The position numbers and the translations under genes are program-made. From Dactylorhiza incarnata (Eukaryota > Streptophyta > Magnoliopsida > Asparagales > Orchidaceae): DNA of 64,000 nucleotides. Positions within the stretch are counted from its first letter, which is position 1. Every line of letters begins with the position of its first letter. The notes under the pieces were generated by a model that was given only the letters and a program-made list of their open reading frames with translations, did no database searches and was not told the DNA's origin. The stretch is taken from the NCBI GenBank assembly GCA_033032865.1, contig JAWHQI010000170.1:1299001-1363000 (forward strand), in the 5' to 3' direction. Positions 10,283-20,844 of the stretch are shown one piece after another.

Positions 10283-12006
10283 CTAGACATCATCGCCTCC
10301 ATCCTCGTCGTCGATATCAACGTCCCCCTCCTCATCATCATCGTCGTCTTCATCATCATCATCCTCGTCATCGCTCGGTCGGGGAGAAGGAACTCGCAGA
10401 GGAGAGGTGGACTCCTCGATGAGTAGGGCCGGGATGATGTCCATCACCGTCAGGTTCATCGCCTCCGACACCAAATGGCCTTCAGCTCGCAACCTGCTCA
10501 GGACGACCTTCCTGGTCGCTCGCGCGATCTCCCGGCGGATCTGAGACATTTCATCGTCATGCATCCTGATCTTCTTTCCTTCACGTGGAGGATCTGTCGT
10601 GGAAGGTTGTTGCTCGGCAGGTCGAGTTTCCAGCTCGGCAATCCTCACTTGGGCGGCCTCAAGAGTGGCCCGAGTGTCCTCCAGCTCCTTCTCGAGCTGC
10701 GACATCCGCTGGGCGACCACCACCTCATCCTCCTGCAAGCAAAGCAAATAATCGTTAGCACAATAGTCGGCAATATGCGAGCAGCGACAAATCAGATCTA
10801 TGTCATCCCTATAGGTGAGTACCTTGCACTTCTGGATCTGCAGGCCGAGCGCGATGGCCTTCTTGCCCATCGTCTTTAGTCGCTCTTCCGACTCGAGCAA
10901 ACGCTTCACCGTCTTGTGGCTGAGCTCGATAGATCGCAGGAGCGAGCTCGAGCTCTGGTGAGCCAGATACTCGGCAGAGACATCCTGCAACGCCTTGGCG
11001 TCAGCGTGGCCATAGAGGGCGAAGGTGACGTCATAGGCCTCGCCCTTGTCCTCCCAATCCTCCGAATAGGCGGGGAGGTTGGAGCTCAGAGTCACCTCGT
11101 GGGCGCTCTCTGCACAGGTCACCAACGAGCGACCACAGGCATCCTCTCTACGGAGGCCTTCAATGAAATTCGGATGGCTGTGAGGCTCGCCAGCCTCGGT
11201 AGGATCAGCCTTCGCGTCCAAATCCCTGGTCGTGACCTGCTTCCTCTTCCTCACAGGCTCTTGAGTCTTGCCCTTGCTCTTCCGCTTCTTGGACGGCTCG
11301 GGCTCCTCGCCGGCGACCACCGGGTCATCGGCGACCTGCGACAAGTCAATGGGCTCAGTCGAAAAAACCCGCGCTCGCAGGAGGAGCAACCTCCTTTGCC
11401 AAGAAGAGAGGCTCGCGCGGCAGAGTGCGAGTAGCTGCATAAGACAAAAGAAAAGCAAGTTAGTCGGCGTTCGAAGACAAAGGTGTGAATATAACAGATA
11501 CTCGCTCAGCAATTTATCTTTGCCTGGGAAGACCTCGGCGAGTACATCCACTCGCCTTCGCCAGTAGACCACGTCGAAGCGGCGACCACAGAAGTAGTCG
11601 AGGAGCTTCTCGCGAGGTCCCTCCAAAAAGAGCATCACGAAGACATGTTCGTGCTGCTAGTAGGAGATGCGAGGAATGGGCTCAAAGTCGCCGCTAATGT
11701 CAACCAGCTGCTCGCCCGGCGGTGGTTCTTGTTCGACGTGCCGACCAGCGTGCTGACATGGCTGTAGAAGAAAATGACGCCATCGTCGGTCGCCATAAAG
11801 CTGAAAATCCTCCGGAATACGGAGAGATCAAAGGCGATCTTCTCTTCTCGCAAGAAGCAAAGAAAGTCATTGATCATCGCCAATCCGTTGGGATTGATCT
11901 GGGCGGGGACTATCCCGATGGCGAGTATCACGAGGAAGTCGCCATTTCCGCGATGTACGTCAAAAGCACCGACCTTCAGCACGCGAGGCCCTGCACATGA
12001 AAACAC
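10283..12006 (-). pseudogene. Antisense gene aORF1 of element A, damaged copy
   Basis: Lies on the strand opposite to gag-pol. A 451-codon open stretch (11638 to 10283) contains the regions of the element B protein: FDVVYWRRRVDVL, a basic Lys-rich stretch, EVTLSSNLPAYSEDWEDKGEA, a coiled coil with AQVRIAELETRPAEQQ, and a very acidic Asp/Glu tail. It reads straight through both places where B has introns. The upstream part (IVPAQINPNGLAMINDFLCF) is in another frame, and the N-terminal exon seen in B cannot be found. The central block resembles Pfam 'putative gypsy type transposon' (PF04195) sequences. The biochemical role is unknown. Confidence 0.78.
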
Positions 12007-12237
12007 AGCAACTCACCAAGACCATGCGACATTCCAAGCATGCAAATACTCGCAAACCTTAAAGAATAAAAGAAGAGAGCAGCAAATCAAAGGCGAGTAT
12101 TAATACTCGCCAAATAAATATTACAAAGAAATAATGTCTTGTTACATAATCGCCATAGGCGTCCTACTCAACATCAACAACAGAGAAAGAAAAAAAGAGC
12201 TATAGAGGCCCTAGGTAGTCGTCTGGGGATCGAGAGT
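12007..12237. other. Spacer between antisense genes of element A
   Basis: A short non-coding spacer holding the expected aORF2 3' end and the aORF1 promoter side. No clear TATA box remains here, unlike in elements B and C. Confidence 0.45.
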
Positions 12238-13548
12238 CTAAGGATGTCGCCCGACCCAGCCCATGTTGTGTGCGCGCTTGAAGTGCTCCAAGGCCAGCGA
12301 CATCGCATCCTCGCCCTGACGCATCTGATCTTCAATCCTCTCCAGCCGGCCGACCGATCCCATGCTCTCCCGCATTCCGACCAGCTCGTCATGATGAAGT
12401 TGTTGGTGATGCTCGATTCGCGCGATCCGGCGTTCCAAGTCATTAATGGAGTGGAAGTGAGATTCTATGCCAACTAGCCGAGTCTCGAACTCCTCCAGCC
12501 TGGTGACCCGCACCTCCAGCTCGGCAAGGCAACGATGAGGCTCGATGACCATCAGGCGCTCTACGTTTGCCTCCAGCTCAAGGTTTGCGCGAGCGACCTT
12601 TTCTTGAAACTCGCGGGGTGGGAGCCCGATGGCGTCGATCAACGACCCCCCCCCCCCCCCCCCCCCCCCCCGCGCGTAGTAGCGCGAGCTGCAATCAGAG
12701 GAAGAAGCAGCAAAATCAGCAGCAAAATCGACAAGAAAAATCAACTATCCGAGAAAGCGATGATTACCAGGCCGAGTAGCGTCGCTCCTCGCATCGCGTC
12801 GAGAGCTGTGAGAGCGTCCCCGCCGAGGACTCTTACCTCGGCGTGAGGAAGGGTTGCGATGATCTCGCCGAGCCACGAAAGATCCGACGAAGTGCTCCCT
12901 GCTCGGAGGCACATTTCCTCGGTCGCGACCATCCCCTAGTCGCCCTCCCCCTCTCGGGGAAAAGAAGCCTAAAGTCTCGCCGCGCCGCGAAGACTCCGCC
13001 GGATTAGCCAAGGGCACCGCAAAGGAGGATAGGTGATGATCACCAGGAGGCGGCAGAGGAGGCGGCGGCGGAAGATCGCCCGCGGGCATCTGCGAAGAGC
13101 TCGTCAGTGCTAATCGCGGTGGAACCAGCGGCGGTGGAGGAAGATTGCTCGCTGGAGGGCCCCCATGCTCGCCCACTCGAGGTCGCAAGGTCTCGTCTGC
13201 GAGAGGTCCCTTACCCGCGAACACCGAGGGCGGGCCGTAGTTGATCCGCACCGAGCGACCAGATCGCAAACCCGTCCGAGACTCCAGCACGACCATTGGC
13301 GATGATCGCAGAGGAGGGACGTCTAGATGATTGCCCGAAGCTCCAGTAGTCGGCAGATCTACAAAGAGAGAAAGAAGCATCAAATCTCGCCAGCAGTATC
13401 AGGATAGCGACAGACCCAGTAAGGTGAGGAAGTGTCTCTACCTCGCGTGGGGTCAGGATCGGGATGATTTTGGGTCTGGGACCCAGTAGTGCTTGCCTCC
13501 GAAGCGACCTTGGATGCTGGGACCGTGGAGCCCGGATGCTCGCAATGA
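12238..13548 (-). pseudogene. Antisense gene aORF2 of element A
   Basis: Three exon-like blocks on the minus strand. The first (about 13548-13440) is truncated against the polypurine tract and lacks the start and promoter. The second (about 13361-12767) is Pro-rich and Arg/Ser-rich (PPPPPLPPPGDHH, SPRRGRSHSSRRD). The third ends at 12238 and contains LIDAIGLPPREFQEKVARA, a heptad-rich coiled coil (LEVRVTRLEEFETRL) and SVGRLERIEDQMRQGEDAMS before MGWVGRHP. A run of about 27 C at 12645-12671 would encode poly-Gly and makes the frame unstable. Same gene as in B, C and E. Confidence 0.72.
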
Positions 13549-13560
13549 TCGCGGGGATTG
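13549..13560 (+). other. Polypurine tract of element A
   Basis: TCGCGGGGATTG directly precedes the 3' LTR. The same GCGGGGATTG occurs at the same place in B and C. It is where plus-strand DNA synthesis would be primed. Confidence 0.7.
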
Positions 13561-14216
13561 TGTACAACCCATATTCTCCTAGGGTGGGACCGAGTTCAAG
13601 GCCATGTAAGCAGAAGTCAAAGGTCAACACAGAGAACAGGAGTCAAACACCGAAGACAGCAAAGCAAGTTGAGACAACAGAAGTCTTGTGCGAGTATAGG
13701 CGAGCATATGCGAGTTGCCCCTTATACTCGTCTGCTGGGCGACCATAGTGGATGCTTGATGAAGCCAGGCGAGATCCCCTCAATGTCGCATAGTCGCTGG
13801 GCAGGGTTAGGGCTATAAAATCCCCCCCCCCCCCCCCACATCCCCTTTGGTTTTCCTATAAATAGGACCCCAGGGGTACTTCGATTGGAACCTTTCGATG
13901 AGCTTTCGGAACCCCATTTTTGAAGACTTGTCCCCCCGTGAGTTCTTGACCGTCACTCTCGACCGTCATCTTAGATACTCGCCAAGTTGGTGCCTTCCTC
14001 GTAACCTGCTCGGCCATCTTTGGTTGTGGAGGAGAAGTCTCTTCGGAGCTTCTGGGTACGTGGTGGGACCTCCCTGTCGCAGCACCTGGGGTCCCGTTGT
14101 TGCTCTTCTAGCCCTTTCATCGTTGCCAGCCAAGCCGTCTAGTCGGACCGCTGGGTGAGTAGCCTCCAGTTGCATTGATACGAATTTTGGAGCCTAGGAT
14201 TTTCCTGGCTTCAACA
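13561..14216 (+). repeat. 3' LTR of element A
   Basis: Starts TGTACAACCCATATTC and ends GGCTTCAACA. TATA-like CTATAAAA at about 13813 is followed by 16 C. It has the same organisation as the 5' LTR. Confidence 0.88.
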
Positions 14217-14329
14217 CTCGCCAAGTTAGTGCTTCCCTCGTACCCTGCTCGGCCATCTTTGGTTGTGGAGAAGAAGTCTCTTCTGAGCTTCTAGGTACAT
14301 GGTGGGACCTCCCTATCACAGCACCTGGG
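14217..14329 (+). mobile_element. Solo LTR X, second piece
   Basis: Begins CTCGCCAAGTTAGTG, exactly where LTR X broke off at 1451 (…TAGATACTCG), and ends CACCTGGG at the insertion site of element B. Its position between the two elements shows that both hit the same LTR. Confidence 0.85.
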
Positions 14330-15039
14330 TGTACAACCCTTATTCTCCGAGGGTAGGACCCACTCAAGGCCACGTAGGCAGAAGTCAAACGTCAAAGGGT
14401 CAGCACAGAGACCAGCAGTCCAAGACACAAGACAAATCAGCCAGCAGGAGCGGTAGAAGGTTGGCGAGCAGCAACTAATACTCGCCAGGTGGGCGACTAT
14501 GGTCGAAGATACGTGCCGAGTATCCTGTATGTCGCCCCAGGTGTCCGGCAAGCCACAGAAGACCTGCGAGAGTATTGGCCCGGCTTGTGCGAGCAGCAGC
14601 TAATACTTGCCAGATGGGCGACTATGGTCGAAGATACGTGCCGAGTATCCCGTATGTCGCCAGGTTAGGGCTGGGCTATAAAAACCCCCCTACCCCTTGG
14701 TTGCCTATAAATAGGACCCCAGGGGTACTTGGATTGGCACCTGTGCTTGAGCTTCTGGATCCCAATTTCTGAATTCTCGAGCCCGTCACCCCTGCTTGCT
14801 AGCCAAGCCGGTGCCTTCCTCGTACCCTGCTCGGCCATTCTTGGTTGTGGAGGGGAAGACTCCTTTGAGCTTCCGGGTACGTGGTGGGACCTCCCTGCCG
14901 CAGCACCTGGGGTCCTGTTGTTGTTGCTCTCCTAGCTTCCTCATAGTCGCCAGCTTGACCATCTCGTCGGACAGCTGGGCAAGTAGCCTCCGGCTGCAAA
15001 GGTCTGAATTTTGAGGTCAGGATTTTCCTGGCGTCAACA
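14330..15039 (+). repeat. 5' LTR of element B
   Basis: Starts TGTACAACCCTTATTC and ends GGCGTCAACA. It is longer than the A-type LTR because a block starting GCGAGCAGC is present twice (14464 and 14589, offset 125 bp). Two TATA-like boxes lie at about 14676 and 14704; the C-run after the first is short. Confidence 0.92.
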
Positions 15040-15058
15040 CTTTGGTGTGGTGAGCGTG
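15040..15058 (+). other. Putative primer-binding site of element B
   Basis: CTTTGGTGTGGTGAGCGTG follows the LTR end at the same spacing as in element A. The tRNA is not assigned. Confidence 0.5.
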
Positions 15059-15097
15059 GATCGCAGCCAGAGGGAGAAAACCTAGTAGGAAAACAAG

Positions 15098-16006
15098 ATG
15101 GTCGTAGAAGGCGACCACGAGGAAATGGTCGTCAACTCGTCAGGAACTGGCAGGTTCGTGACAATGGAAGTTTTCGAAGCATTCGCCCAGCGCATGGAAG
15201 GGGCTATGCGAGCAGTGTTCCAGCAGGGTGCGGAGGTCACGGCGACCTCACCTAATCGCCCGGTGTTGACCGAGGGCGAGAAGCGCACCCAGCGCGCAGG
15301 CAAGGAGCACGTCGATCCGGAGCCCGAGCGACCAATGAGGTCGCAGCCCTTCCCGCAATCCTCGCAAGAAATTCGCTTCCGCGAGGTGGAAGAGCAGGCG
15401 AGATATCAGGATACTCGGCCTTATGGCGAGTATGGCCATGATACTCGCCAGCTTGAAGACCGTCGTACAGCGAGTGGGAGGAGCCCATTCTGTGAAGACA
15501 TCCTTGCCGCGCCCGTGCCGGAAGGATTCAGGGATCCTGTGTTGAAATACTACACCGGGAGGGACGACCCTATTCGTCACATCCAGTGGTTTGAGGATAT
15601 TATCTCTATCCGAACCATGTCGGATGCGTTCAAGTGCCGGCTGTTCGCCATCACTTTTACAGGGAAAGCCAGGGACTGGTTCCACCAGTTGCCTCTGGGC
15701 TCGATCTACTGCTTCGAAGACCTGTGCCGTGGAGTAACGACCCGGTTCGCCACGGCCCAGAAGCTGAAGAAGGAGGCGAAAACTCTGTTCCTTGTGACCC
15801 AGAGGCCGAATGAGCCGTTGGGGGCATATATCGAGCGTTTCCAGGAGGAAGTGCTGCATATCGAGGAGGTGGATCGCACCATCCTGCAGTTGGCCTTGAC
15901 GTTCGGGATAGGGCAAGGCCTCTTCAAGCTGGAGCTTGGCAGGAACCCTCCCTACTCCTACGACAACCTCATCGTGAGGGCGAGGCATGGCGAGGCATTT
16001 CGATAA
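15098..16006 (+). CDS. Gag of element B, open but C-terminally truncated
   Basis: 302 codons from ATG, about 60 bp after the LTR. An N-terminal charged part is followed by the retrotransposon gag/capsid domain at about residues 140-295, with FKCRLFAITFTGKARDWFHQ, LGAYIERFQEEVLHIEEVD and LALTFGIGQGLFKLEL. There are no internal stops, unlike the element A copy. The zinc-finger part is missing: the frame ends at a 20-bp duplicated junction (15987-16006 and 16007-16026) that joins gag to the integrase end. It could still make capsid-like protein, but RNA binding through the knuckle is lost. Confidence 0.87.
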   Translation: MVVEGDHEEMVVNSSGTGRFVTMEVFEAFAQRMEGAMRAVFQQGAEVTATSPNRPVLTEGEKRTQRAGKEHVDPEPERPMRSQPFPQSSQEIRFREVEEQARYQDTRPYGEYGHDTRQLEDRRTASGRSPFCEDILAAPVPEGFRDPVLKYYTGRDDPIRHIQWFEDIISIRTMSDAFKCRLFAITFTGKARDWFHQLPLGSIYCFEDLCRGVTTRFATAQKLKKEAKTLFLVTQRPNEPLGAYIERFQEEVLHIEEVDRTILQLALTFGIGQGLFKLELGRNPPYSYDNLIVRARHGEAFR

Positions 16007-16246
16007 ATGGCGAGGCATTTCGATAAAAATGTTCGCCTCAAGCACTTCCAAGAAGGTGACCTGGTCCTGAAGAAGGTAGACGCGGCGGGACGATCAGCGG
16101 CCATCGGAAAGCTCCATCCAAATTGGGAAGGGCCCTTCATCATCCACGAGTCACTCCTAACCGGAGGATACCGACTGCAGAACCAAGAAGGAGAGCTGCT
16201 TGGGAATACTTGGAGCGGTGATGACCTGAAAAGGTTCTACCCCTAA
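16007..16246 (+). pseudogene. C-terminal fragment of integrase, element B
   Basis: 79 codons equivalent to the last part of element A's integrase (8858-9097): VRLKHFQEGDLVLKKVDAAG, then NWEGPFIIHES and DDLKRFYP before the stop. The catalytic core is absent. The ATG at its start comes from the duplicated junction, so this is a deletion remnant that happens to look like a small gene. Confidence 0.88.
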
Positions 16247-16389
16247 GGGGGAATGTGTATGTCCCACCCTTGTAATCCCTATAGATTAAAACCCTTCCTC
16301 TCCCGGAAACACGGGACTGGGAAGCTTTTTCTGTCACAGCAAGAATCTTCAGAAAAGAAAAAAGAAAAGGCCGGTAAAATTGGTCCACA

Positions 16390-16980
16390 TGCTAGGTTGG
16401 AAAATGAGCCTCCGACTTAAACCTCGTAAAACCCCGGAACGGATGATGGGACAGTGCCTCGGTTCAGCAACCCTTTAAGACCAATCCTCTGCATTGACGG
16501 TCGAGATCAGCTCCCCCCTTGCATGTTGGCCACGGTTCGTATTGACTGCGCTTCTCATTCGACTGGAGGGATTACAGGGAAGAAGTCTGGACGCCAACCT
16601 TCCGATCTGGCAAGGGGGCGATCAATTTAACTAGCTTAGGGGACCCTTGAATAAAGGCGTCGCATACCCTTGAGAGCTGTAAGCTCCTAAAATAAAAAAG
16701 AAAAACAGGTAGAATTGGTCCACAGGCAAGGTTGGAAAATGAGCCTCCGACTTAATTCTCGTAAAAACTCCAGAACGGATGGTGGGACCGTGCCTCGGTT
16801 CAGCAACCCTTTAAGACCAAGCCTCTGCATTGACGGTCGAGATCAGCTCCCCCCTTGCATGTTGGCCACGGTTCGTATCGATTGCACTTCTCATCCGACT
16901 GGAGAGATTACAGGGAAGGAGTCTGGACACCGACCTTCCGATCGGGCAAGGAAGTGATCAATTTAAACCAGCTCGCTTCA
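16390..16980 (+). repeat. Two direct repeats in the 3' untranslated region of element B
   Basis: Blocks at about 16390-16650 and 16733-16975 share ACCTCGTAAAA/ATTCTCGTAAAA, CTCTGCATTGACGGTCGAG, CTTGCATGTTGGCCACGG and ACTTCTCATCCGACTGGAG. They match the element A repeats but lack the long poly-C. Confidence 0.8.
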
Positions 16981-17092
16981 AAGCATCTTGTTTCCAGCTT
17001 TTCCTCCGATTATATGAGTTATTGTGCTTAAGTGAGCTTAAACTCCCCTTCAAATTGTTGAGCAGCAGGAAACAGGTTTGGCCGGCATTCAT

Positions 17093-17940
17093 CATCCAAG
17101 TAGGATGGTGGCCTAAGGACGGTGTGTCCCCTTGGACCTGTCCAGCTGCCATGCCTTACTTGACGTCATCCTTCGAAGACTTCAAAACATCCAAGTAGGA
17201 TGGTGGCCTAAGGACGGTGTGTCCCCTTGGACCTGTCCGGCTGCCATGCCTTACTTGACGTCATCCTTCGAAGACTTCAAACATCCAAGTAGGATGGTGG
17301 CCTAAGGACTGTGTGTCCCCTTGGACCTGTCCGGCTGCCATGCCTTACTTGACGTCATCCTTCGAAGACTTCAAACATCCAAGTAGGATGGTGGCCTAAG
17401 GACGGTGTGTCCCCTTGGACCTGTCCGGCTGCCATGCCTTACTTGACATCATCCTTTGAAGACTTCAAACATCCAAGTAGGATGGTGGCCTAAGGACGGT
17501 GTGTCCCCTTGGACCTGTCCGGCTGCCATGCCTTACTTGACGTCATCCTTCGAAGACTTCAAACATGCAAGTAGGATGGTGGCCTAAGGACGGTGTGTCC
17601 CCTTGGACCTGTCCGGCTGCCATGCCTTACTTGACGTCATCCTTCGAAGACTTCAAACATCCATGTAGGATGGTGGCCTAAGGACGGTGTGTCCCCTTGG
17701 ACCTGTCCGGCTGCCATGCCTTACTTGACGTCATCCTTCGAAGACTTCAAACATCCAAGTAGGATGGTGGCCTAAGGACGGTGTGTCCCCTTGGACCTGT
17801 CCGGCTGCCATGCCTTACTTGACGCCATCCTTCGAAGACTTCAAAGCATCCAAGTAGGATGGTGGCCTAAGGACGGTGTGTCCCCTTGGACCTGTCCGGC
17901 TGCCATACCTTACTTGACGTCATCCTTTGAAGACATCAGG
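17093..17940 (+). repeat. 94-bp tandem array, nine copies, 3' untranslated region of element B
   Basis: Unit core CCAAGTAGGATGGTGGCCTA, then AAGGACGGTGTGTCCCCTTG and CTTGACGTCATCCTTCGAAG. Unit starts fall at about 17096, 17191, 17285, 17379, 17473, 17567, 17661, 17755 and 17850, i.e. a regular 94-95 bp spacing with very few differences. Tat elements are known to carry variable tandem repeats here that can seed satellites. The 18000-18300 stretch that follows holds GCGAGTATG/GCGAGCA motifs and no gene. Confidence 0.93.
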
Positions 17941-18397
17941 CTTTCAAGTTTGAGAGAGGCCTTGGGATGACATGTCCCCTCGGGCCTCCCCAACTACTGA
18001 ACCCTACTTCTTCCTTCCCTTGAAGAGCTCCTTCGATTATTGCGTAAATCCTAACGAACTCTTCACTAGGTGCAAGTCAAGGCCTTGGGAGCAAGAAGGC
18101 AGGTGCAAATATGCAGGTGCAAGAATGTTGGTGAAAGCATGCATTGGCGAGTATGCAGGAGCGAGCACTCATCCTCGTCGAGATCCTAAGAGCCTAGCGA
18201 GCACTCCACCTCGCCTCGAGCCTAGGAGCCTAAGCGACATACAAGCAAAGAAGTAAAAACAAGAAAGAAGAACGGGCAAGCAAAAAAATCAAGTTCCTGT
18301 CAATTTGCAAAAACTTTGTATATGCTACAAGTTACAGGTATACAAAAAGGACTGCACAAAAAAGGTCGCTGGGCGAGCAAAAAGGGAGCCCAGGCGA

Positions 18398-20343
18398 CTA
18401 GGCGACATCCTCGCCTTCTATATCTACATCGGGCTCATCAGCAGCATCATCATCACCATCGTCGTCATCATCATCATCATCATCATCGTCATCCTCGTCA
18501 TCGTCGTCCTCAACATCGCTAGGTAGTGGCGAGGATGCTCGCAAGGGGGAGGTGGACTCTTCGGCGAGCAGTGCCGGAATGAGATCCCCCACTGTCAATC
18601 CCATTGCCTCCGGCTTCAGAAGATTATCGGCCTTCAGCTGATTCAGGATGACATCCCCCGTTGCTCGCGCGATCTCCCGGCGAATATAAGGCATGTCGTC
18701 GCCGAGCATCCTTATGCGCTTGCCCCGAGAAGGGCCCGCCTCTGTCGGTTGTTGCTCGGCAGGCCGAGTTTCCAACTCGGCGATGCGAATCTGAGCGATC
18801 TCTAGGGCCGAGCGAGTATCCTCCAGCTCCTTCTCAGCCTGGGAGAGCCTCTTCACCGACTCCAGCTTGGCCGCCTGCAAAAGGTAAAAAGAAGTAAAGT
18901 TAGTTTAAAGTTGTCAGCAAGGTGGTGAGTATCTCAGAAACAAGCAAAGACGCAAAGACGAGTACCTCAAACTCCTTGATCCGGAGCGCGAGGGCGATCA
19001 ACTTCGGACCCTGCACCTTGATCGCCTGCTCATACTCAAGTAGTCGCCTTGCTGTTGCGTGAGCCAGCTCGGCTGACCGCAAGAGGGAGCGCGAGGTCTG
19101 GTGAGCCAAATCCTCGGTAGTTGTGTCCTGCAGGACTTCGGCGTCTGCGCGACCATAAAGGGCGTAGGTCACGTCGAAGGCCTCCCCCTTGTCCTCCCAC
19201 TCATCCGACCAGGCGGGGAGGTTAGAGCTGAGGGTCACCTCGTGGGCGCGCTCAGCCCAGGTCACCAAGGGGCGACCATAGGCATCCTCGCTGCGGGTGC
19301 CCTCATTGAAGAGAGGATGATCGCTCGGCTCGCCAGCCTCCGAAGGATTCGCCTTCTTGCCCAGATCCCTGTGGGCGACTTCCTTCTTCCTCCTCTTGGG
19401 CTCAGAGGCCTTAGCCTTGCCCGTTCGCTTCTTGGAGGTCCCGGCCTCATCGTCGGCGACCTTGGTATTATCGCCCCCTGGCGACAAGACGATTGGGGAG
19501 GAGCCCCTAACCTCGCGTGCCGAGGTTCCTGCACCCCCTTGGGTAGCAGTCGTCGCCTTCACCGCGGGAGGAAGGACGTCGCGCGGAAGAATTTGCATGC
19601 CTGCAGACAAAAAGACCGAAGGTTAGTCGCCTAAATCAAAACTGAAGAGCGAGTAGGGTGCTGCTCGCACAAAAAGTACCTTCCCCTAGGCGAACTTCTG
19701 TGAGCTCGTCTACTCGCCTCCTCCAGAACATCACATCAAAGCGACGATGCCTGAAGGAATCGAGCAGTTTCTCCTGACCGTCCCTCAAGAAGGGGACGGT
19801 GAAGACATTCTCCGACGGCTGGATGGGCGAGCTGGAGATGCCCGCAAAGTCGCCTTCGATGGCGACTAGTCGCTCCACCCAGCGATGGTTCTTGTTGGAA
19901 GTGCCCGCCAGAGTGCAGACGTGGCTGCACAGGAACATGACGCCCTCGCCGGTCGCCATGATCGAGAATACTCGCCTAAAGACCGCAAGGTCAAAGACGA
20001 TATTATGTTCCCGCAGGAAGCACAAGAATCCCATGATAATCGCCACTCCGTTGAGATTGATCTGGGCGGGGACTATCCCGAAGAAGCCGAGTATCTGACG
20101 GAACTCCGGCCACAAGGGAAGTCGCAGACCGACCTCGAAGTGACGGATGGGGAAGATCATCGCCAAGGGCGAGGAAGTGTTTAGTCGCTCAGACTCGCGA
20201 GGAAGCCTGGCGACGTAGCCTGGCGTCGCGAACTTGGCGTTGAAATCATCCAAGTCCTTCCGAGTCGTGATCGGCTTCTTGAAGGAGGTCTCCTCGAAGT
20301 TCTTGGCATGGTTTGCTCGCCTAATGGCCGCCTCGTCAGTCAT
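18398..20343 (-). CDS. Antisense gene aORF1 of element B, three exons, open
   Basis: Exons 20343-19680, 19600-18966 and 18874-18398; introns of 79 and 91 bp have GT...AG ends and keep the frame, giving about 591 residues. ATG at 20343 lies 120 bp below a TATA box. Residues about 75-180 (HFEVGLRLPLWPEFRQ, FFGIVPAQINLNGVA, FDLAVFRRVFSIMATGEGV) resemble PF04195 'putative gypsy type transposon' proteins. A basic Lys/Arg-rich stretch (likely nuclear targeting), the EVTLSSNLPAWSDEWEDKGEA block, a coiled coil with IRIAELETRPAEQQ and a tail of over 20 Asp/Glu follow. The function is unknown. It lies opposite to gag-pol, between the tandem repeats and aORF2. Introns and exon phases are my reading and need RNA evidence. 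Confidence 0.82.
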
Positions 20344-20462
20344 TTTTTAGAAGGGAAGAAAGGGAGCGAGTATGGAAGAAGGGCGAGGAGAAGAGTTCTG
20401 GATGATACTCGCTCAAGAAGCCAGAGATCGTCGAAAGCGTATTTAAGACTCACCCACCCCCC

Positions 20463-20472
20463 CTATTTATAG
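20463..20472 (-). promoter_or_regulatory. TATA box of antisense aORF1, element B
   Basis: CTATAAATAG on the minus strand, 120 bp before the aORF1 ATG and directly followed on that strand by a G-run. The leader between has no other ATG on this strand that I can see. Confidence 0.75.
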
Positions 20473-20844
20473 TAGTCGGGTAGCCTGGCTTGTCGAACAC
20501 GACTCTGTGGGTACGACTAGGGGTGGCGAGTATCGAAGTAAATCGCCAAAAGCTCAGAGCACGTCAAATGCCGACCTTCAGTTAGCGAGTACCTGCATCA
20601 GAGAAACACGAAGAAACTCGCCAGGATGCAGGCGACATTCAACATTTGTTCAGCAAACAGCAAAAAAAAGATAGAAGAAATCCAAACAACAATAGATAAA
20701 GAAAAGCAAGACAAGAAGAAAAGGCGAGTATTCCATTACTCGGCAAGTCAATACTACTTCAAATAATGAAATGTTCAAAGATACAAAGCATGCTCGCCAG
20801 GAGCTACAAGACAAAGAAGAAGAAACTGAAGAAAGGGGCAGCAG

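Larger units (their letters stand above)
1452..14216 (+). mobile_element. Element A: Ty3/gypsy Tat-lineage retrotransposon, full length but decayed
   Basis: Bounded by LTRs of 646 and 656 bp starting TGTACAACCC and ending TTCAACA. Flanks CTCGA (1447-1451) and CTCGC (14217-14221) fit a 5-bp target duplication in LTR X. Sense-strand order is gag, protease, RT, RNase H, a second RNase H, integrase, then a repeated 3' untranslated region and two genes on the opposite strand. The dual RNase H and the antisense genes mark the Tat lineage. Frameshifts, stops and a 1.4-kb Copia LTR in gag show that it is dead. Confidence 0.9.

Noticed and set aside
10475..11434. Plus-strand open frames opposite aORF1 of element A
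   Set aside because: They mirror the antisense gene's codon bias; they have no motifs and no counterparts open in B and C.
16007..16246. Small independent gene with its own ATG
   Set aside because: It is the C-terminal end of integrase; the ATG was created by the duplicated deletion junction.
18420..18515. ATC/CAT microsatellite as a stand-alone repeat
   Set aside because: It encodes the Asp/Glu tail of aORF1 on the minus strand, as also seen in element A.
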